A DNA stretch of 64,000 nt from Clostridia bacterium (lineage in GTDB: Bacteria; Bacillota; Clostridia; UBA1381; UBA9506). The DNA lies in NCBI GenBank assembly GCA_017416855.1, contig JAFQAZ010000018.1, positions 1 to 64,000 of the forward strand, read 5' to 3'. The translations under genes and the position numbers were made by a program. The notes beneath the pieces are model-generated. The model ran no database searches, was not told where the DNA came from, and saw nothing but the letters and a program-made list of their open reading frames with translations. This document shows, piece after piece, positions 63,086 through 64,000 of the stretch (position 1 is its first letter; every line of letters starts with the position of its first letter).

Positions 63086-64000
63086 TTATAACTTTATAAT
63101 GCAAACCATTGCTATGCGGTCTTTGCTGCCGATGGCAAGATATTTGTCATCAGGAGAAATTGTGATGGAGGATAACACATTCAAAGCCACGGGACCGTCA
63201 TAGTAACCGTAAGTGTTGTAGTTTAAAATGCCCAATTGACGTAGCCCGTTTTTATCATCGTAGCTGAACACATAACCCATGTCTTCGTCATCGCCGGCAA
63301 CACCCCATAAACGTGTTTTATCCTTGTTTGCTACCATAGAACGAATGGGACCGTAAGCGGCGGCGTTGCCTAGGCTGAAAACATTTCCGTCAGGCGACAC
63401 AAGAGCTAAAATAGCATCTAACGTTCCTACAAACTGTTTGCCGTCTTGCCAGGGAACAACACAGGATGCCTTGGCACGGTAACGGCGACCGGTGACTTCC
63501 GGTAAAGTGATCTGCTCATCTAAAGCGGGAGGCTGAGGTAAAATATTTTCTTTTAGCCATTGGTGGTATTCTGCATCCAGTTCAGTGAATTTTTTTTGCT
63601 CAATCACTTTTCCGTCTGCGATTGTTAAAACAGAATCGGCTGTTTCAAATAAACCGCCTTGACCGCAAACGACATGGAGTAAATAATCGTATCCCTTTGT
63701 TTCCTTATCAAAAGCCATGCCGATAACTTGTGAATTTTCAACCTCTTTTGAGGGAAAGCTTCTCCAAATTCGTACTGGTGTTAACGATTCCGGAGGAAAG
63801 GCAAAAAACGGATTTTTTGCAGTGTTTTCTTCTCTGGCACGTTTCTCAAATTTTATTCTTTTTGCTTCGATTTCCTCGGCGGATAATTCGTAGACATCCA
63901 TCCATGAATCGGTTGTAATGGGCCCCGGTTCTTTATAATGCTTTCTGAATACTTTTAAATCAATACCGCCAACGGTGGGGCGGTCTTGACCGAGGGGGCG
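63086..64000 (-). CDS. Unknown protein, C-terminal part (5' end outside window)
   Basis: The frame stays open to the window edge, so the start is beyond 64000; an internal ATG at 63901 is not the likely start. 304 residues visible. The last 160 residues show repeated strand patterns (LALVSPDGNVFSLGN, RLWGVAGDDEDMGYVFSYDD, ITISPDDKYLAIGS) like blades of a beta-propeller. The part before is charged and helical. No family recognised. Convergent with the GH88 fragment across a shared terminator. Confidence 0.7.
   Translation of the reverse strand, partial: RPLGQDRPTVGGIDLKVFRKHYKEPGPITTDSWMDVYELSAEEIEAKRIKFEKRAREENTAKNPFFAFPPESLTPVRIWRSFPSKEVENSQVIGMAFDKETKGYDYLLHVVCGQGGLFETADSVLTIADGKVIEQKKFTELDAEYHQWLKENILPQPPALDEQITLPEVTGRRYRAKASCVVPWQDGKQFVGTLDAILALVSPDGNVFSLGNAAAYGPIRSMVANKDKTRLWGVAGDDEDMGYVFSYDDKNGLRQLGILNYNTYGYYDGPVALNVLSSITISPDDKYLAIGSKDRIAMVCIIKL

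Overview
The window reads as a chromosomal stretch of an AT-rich, Gram-positive Clostridia-type bacterium, probably from a gut or other fibre-rich anaerobic habitat. This rests on strong AGGAGG-type ribosome sites, proteins with S-layer-homology (SLH) domains, a YesM/YesN two-component pair beside an LplB/YtcP-type sugar ABC transporter, luxS, tandem large serine recombinases, and palindromic intergenic repeats of a style common in gut Firmicutes. The species cannot be named from the sequence. I saw no rRNA, tRNA or CRISPR array.

Layout. (1) 1-4713: three consecutive large serine recombinases, the first cut by the window edge, probably the right end of an integrated element. (2) 4714-8193: a repeat-rich zone with two and a half copies of a small inverted-repeat (MITE-like) element, REP-like hairpins, a serine hydrolase and two unknown proteins. 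(3) 8194-10515: mtnN, luxS and a GH88 unsaturated glucuronyl hydrolase, ending at a two-way terminator. (4) 10563-14258: a GH39-like glycosidase, a YitT-type membrane protein and a divergent LysR regulator. (5) 22023 down to 14530, minus strand: an eight-gene catabolic operon with a metallo-beta-lactamase-fold hydrolase, two unusual NagA paralogues, a ceramidase-fold amidase, an SGNH esterase, an RpiB-like isomerase and a tandem pair of unknown proteins. (6) 22284-59035, plus strand: about 37 kb of surface proteins (beta-propellers, right-handed beta-helices, SLH domains, a cohesin-like domain), three tandem GH20-like enzymes, GH29 fucosidase, ABC transporter, oxidoreductases, YesN/YesM, SGNH esterase, GH78 rhamnosidase and NagB. 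(7) 59036-63057: a zone of gene decay with fragments of gltD-like, serine hydrolase, nagA and GH88 genes between intact genes. (8) An unknown gene runs off the right edge.

Working model (inference): S-layer-bound proteins capture or cut an acetylated, branched glycan carrying fucose, rhamnose, uronic acid and amino sugars. The ABC transporter imports oligosaccharides; its ATPase is not in the window. Glycosidases that lack signal peptides (GH20-like, GH29, GH39-like, GH78, GH88) finish the job in the cytoplasm. The minus-strand operon and nagB process the N-acyl amino sugars, and YesM/YesN probably senses the substrate.

The parts most likely to be new are the three GH20-like paralogues that differ mainly around the predicted active site, the minus-strand operon with non-canonical NagA proteins and the unknown tandem pair, the propeller/beta-helix/SLH surface set, and the MITE-like family that has built up beside the recombinase trio.
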